From positions 1 to 64,000 of the forward strand of contig NZ_JAAKDU010000011.1 of NCBI RefSeq assembly GCF_011038795.1: a DNA stretch of 64,000 nucleotides, written 5' to 3'. The notes beneath the pieces were generated by a model, which saw only the letters and a list, made by a program, of their open reading frames with translations, was not told where the DNA came from and searched no databases. Position numbers and translations under genes: made by a program. This document shows, in pieces, positions 63,383 through 64,000 of this stretch. The DNA is from Streptococcus tangpeifui (GTDB taxonomy: Bacteria > Bacillota > Bacilli > Lactobacillales > Streptococcaceae). How positions within the stretch are numbered: the stretch's first letter is position 1; each line of letters starts with the position of its first letter.

Positions 63383-64000
63383 TTACAGTAATTTCTTCAA
63401 TTCAAAAAGGGCATTCATGGCTTGCATTGGAGTCATATTGACTACATCAAGAGCTTGAAGGGCTTGAGTCAGTTTATCATTGGATTCTGTTATTTCAAAG
63501 AGAGACATTTGCTCGGTGCTTGCTTCCTGCTTGACAGGCTTGTCAAGTTTCTCTGCCTGTTCTTGACCAGTCAAGCTAACAGAATGGGCTTCTAAATCTG
63601 TCAAAATATTGGTTGCTCGTTGAAGTAGTTCCTTAGGCAATCCAGCAATCTTAGCAACATGAACACCGTAAGACTTGTCAGCTGGACCATCTGTGATTTT
63701 ATGAAGGAAGGTAACATCGCCATCCTTCTCTAAAGTTGCCACATGGACATTGACAAGGTGTGTTAAATTAGTTGACAGGTCTGTCAATTCATGATAGTGA
63801 GTAGCAAAGAGGGTCTTAGCTCCCACTTTGTCATGAATATATTCGATGATAGATTGAGCTAGAGCCATCCCATCATAAGTAGCCGTACCACGCCCCAATT
63901 CATCAAAGAGTATCAGAGACTGTTTGCTGGCTCGCTGAATTGCCATATTGGCTTCCATCATCTCAACCATGAAGGTTGACTGGCCAGAAATCAAGTCATC
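63383..64000 (-). CDS. mutS: DNA mismatch repair protein MutS (C-terminal part, cut by window edge)
   Basis: Only the last 205 residues are inside the window; the gene continues beyond position 64000. The visible part begins in the ATPase domain at [14 protein letters not shown]. It includes Walker [17 protein letters not shown] and the sensor [11 protein letters not shown], then the helical end, with [14 protein letters not shown] and the C-terminal [14 protein letters not shown] tail. It is the mismatch recognition partner of MutL, encoded next in order. Confidence 0.97.
   Translation of the reverse strand, partial: DDLISGQSTFMVEMMEANMAIQRASKQSLILFDELGRGTATYDGMALAQSIIEYIHDKVGAKTLFATHYHELTDLSTNLTHLVNVHVATLEKDGDVTFLHKITDGPADKSYGVHVAKIAGLPKELLQRATNILTDLEAHSVSLTGQEQAEKLDKPVKQEASTEQMSLFEITESNDKLTQALQALDVVNMTPMQAMNALFELKKLL

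Overview
This window is a 64 kb chromosomal segment of a low-GC Gram-positive coccus, almost certainly a Streptococcus close to the mutans group. The evidence is the gene content and order (tsf-rpsB, pepO, a treR / trehalose PTS / treC locus, dextranase-dtd-rel, ireB-ruvX-DUF1292, and mutS-mutL-ruvA-tag-cinA-recA-spx), together with LPXTG surface glucanases, a ComX (SigX) box before cinA, and strong AGGAGG ribosome binding sites. It is not a plain S. mutans copy: there is a second surface glucanase, a carbamate kinase remnant and several lineage-specific repeats.

Left part (1-18.9 kb). An apparently gene-free stretch with a terminator leads to tsf and rpsB (minus strand). A head-to-head pair of truncated genes (LuxR-type HTH and arcC) follows, then tRNA-Cys, a small secreted protein, an intact ISL3-family insertion sequence with a perfect 8-bp target duplication, and pepO. 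Next come a CPBP membrane protease, a DUF2812 protein with a frameshifted padR regulator, and an aldo/keto reductase behind a MerR-type 19-bp-spacer promoter. The trehalose locus (treC, PTS EIIBCA, divergent treR) contains a 780-bp gap filled by degenerate tandem repeats. A small membrane/XRE cassette closes this part.

Middle part (18.9-39.6 kb). A MacB/FtsX-type ABC exporter is transcribed divergently from a TetR regulator, with two identical-arm operators between them. Two large secreted glucanases follow: a GH87-like alpha-1,3-glucanase (mutanase) whose sorting motif has decayed, and a GH66 dextranase with intact LPKTG. Their C-terminal tails are related, so the pair looks like a surface alpha-glucan degrading module. 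Housekeeping genes follow (dtd, rel, queH, rsmE, prmA, a frameshifted GIY-YIG gene, DUF3013, rarA), then a probable 6S RNA directly abutting tRNA-Lys(CTT).

Right part (39.6-64 kb). This holds a DUF4947 lipoprotein, two genes of the acetylated diaminopimelate branch (dapH and its deacetylase), fau, a rhomboid protease, yaaA and the anaerobic ribonucleotide reductase cluster. In that cluster nrdD has paired NrdR boxes and is followed by an IreB paralogue and a conserved 43-aa protein; an oxidoreductase, a GNAT acetyltransferase and nrdG lie further on. Beyond it are a polytopic membrane protein, DUF1292-ruvX-ireB, a lipoprotein, spx, and the competence/repair array recA-cinA-tag-ruvA-mutL-mutS. 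The repair array is interrupted by an oppositely oriented ABC-FtsX fusion gene. An intergenic repeat family recurs at about 40.3, 42.5, 59.2 and 63.2 kb.

The most notable items are the mutanase with a degenerate anchor beside the dextranase, the IreB paralogue embedded in the nrdD cluster, a possible AUA start codon, the thiol-stress-type promoter of the aldo/keto reductase, and the intergenic repeat families. All assignments come from reading sequence motifs; no database search was possible.
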